Below the pieces are notes generated by a model. That model ran no database searches. It had not been told where the DNA came from and was given only the letters and a program-made list of their open reading frames with translations. Shown here in pieces: positions 63,533 to 64,000 of a stretch of DNA of 64,000 bases (position 1 is its first letter; every line of letters starts with the position of its first letter). The DNA lies in assembly GCF_900104525.1 (NCBI RefSeq), contig NZ_LT629711.1:1612001-1676000 (forward strand). The letters are read 5' to 3'. The translations under genes and the position numbers were made by a program. Source of the stretch: Pedococcus dokdonensis. Its GTDB lineage: Bacteria; Actinomycetota; Actinomycetes; Actinomycetales; Dermatophilaceae.

Positions 63533-64000
63533 ATGTCGACCCCCGCGCGCCCCCTCGAGCCGGTGGCGGACACGGCCCACCGGCTGCTCGAAGCGGCGGC
63601 CGAGGCGTTCGCCGACCGCGGCTTCCACGCCACCACGACGCGCGACATCGCCTCCCGGGCCGGGCTCTCCCCCGCCGGCGTCTACGTGCACTTCGCGTCC
63701 AAGGAGGAGCTGCTCTACCAGCTCAGCCTCGAAGGCCACGTGGCCGCCCGCGACATGCTGCGATCCGCCGCCGACGGCGCCTCCTCGCCCACCGAGGCAC
63801 TGCGGGCGATCATGGCCCGGTTCGCCACCTGGCACGCCGAGCACTTCCGCGTCGCCCGGATCGTGCAGTACGAGTTCGCCAACCTGACACCCGAGCACCG
63901 CGACGCGGTGCTCGGCCTGCGCAAGCAGATCGACGCCGTGGTGCGCGATGTGGTGACCTCCGGCGTGGCCAGCGGAGAGTTCACGGTCGACGACGTCCCC
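63533..64000 (+). CDS. TetR-family regulator of the acyl-CoA genes, cut by window end
   Basis: The first 156 residues are visible and no stop occurs before the end of the window. The HTH is TTTRDIASRAGLSPAGVYVHF, followed by SKEELLYQLSLEGH, and the start of the TetR C-terminal ligand domain is present. The ATG at 63533 fits the family. It is divergent from the acyl-CoA dehydrogenase operon with a palindrome between, so it is likely a repressor released by acyl-CoA, as in FadR/KstR-like TetR proteins. Confidence 0.87.
   Translation, partial: MSTPARPLEPVADTAHRLLEAAAEAFADRGFHATTTRDIASRAGLSPAGVYVHFASKEELLYQLSLEGHVAARDMLRSAADGASSPTEALRAIMARFATWHAEHFRVARIVQYEFANLTPEHRDAVLGLRKQIDAVVRDVVTSGVASGEFTVDDVP

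Overview
The window is high-G+C actinobacterial chromosome, about 70% or more G+C by eye. Genes are tightly packed, GTG starts are frequent, and neighbours often overlap by ATGA or GTGA. The gene content fits a free-living actinobacterium: tandem clpP1/clpP2, mycothiol-linked families (an Rv2466c-type DsbA protein and a TIGR03086 protein), group II truncated globin, ClgR-like control, DUF58/MoxR and TreX-TreY-TreZ trehalose synthesis. My best guess is the family Intrasporangiaceae, which is inference only. I see no insertion sequence, prophage, CRISPR array or other mobile element; this looks like core chromosome.

Layout. 1-3.0 kb: an ECF-type importer (T subunit, fused double ATPase, S component), followed by an FAD-linked dehydrogenase. 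4.4-10.9 kb: a NUDIX-like protein, a degenerate ECF sigma-like protein with a membrane segment and His/Lys/Gly-rich tail, an acyltransferase, valS and a papain-like protein. 10.9-16.9 kb: a leftward ECF sigma pair and a rightward DUF4129/MoxR/DUF58 membrane operon. 17-20.5 kb: clpP1-clpP2-(Cys-rich exported protein)-clpX, behind a ClgR-like box. 20.7-23.2 kb: a divergent MFS/LacI pair with tandem operators. 23.2-31.7 kb: trigger factor, a wall-anchored DUF11 protein, an oxidoreductase, a secreted metalloprotease, two tRNAs, trmB and small proteins. 31.8-38.2 kb: a PP2C phosphatase, rpiB, the Rv2466c-like protein, pepN, mscS and globin. 38.3-51.6 kb: alpha-glucosidase, a phosphodiesterase, two further regulator/target pairs, RecQ with a phosphoribosyltransferase-like end, YczE/MocR and tesB. 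51.7-58.3 kb: the treX-treY-treZ operon. 58.5-64 kb: a fatty-acid/acyl-CoA module whose TetR regulator probably also controls the fabG-like gene 5 kb away.

How genes work together. TreX debranches glycogen, TreY converts the chain end to trehalose, and TreZ releases trehalose. The acyl-CoA dehydrogenase, SDR and quinone-oxidoreductase-like genes form one leftward operon that shares a near-identical palindrome with the fabG-like gene. ClpP1P2 and ClpX form the housekeeping protease, and trigger factor lies nearby.

Most notable signals. (1) The octamer GTATGCCG/CGGCATAC occurs 29 times on both strands, in several reading frames and between genes, far above expectation. (2) Two, possibly three, single-base frameshifts lie in G/C runs, one of them in clpX; sequencing error is the likeliest cause. 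(3) Several unusually long, near-perfect hairpins lie between genes.
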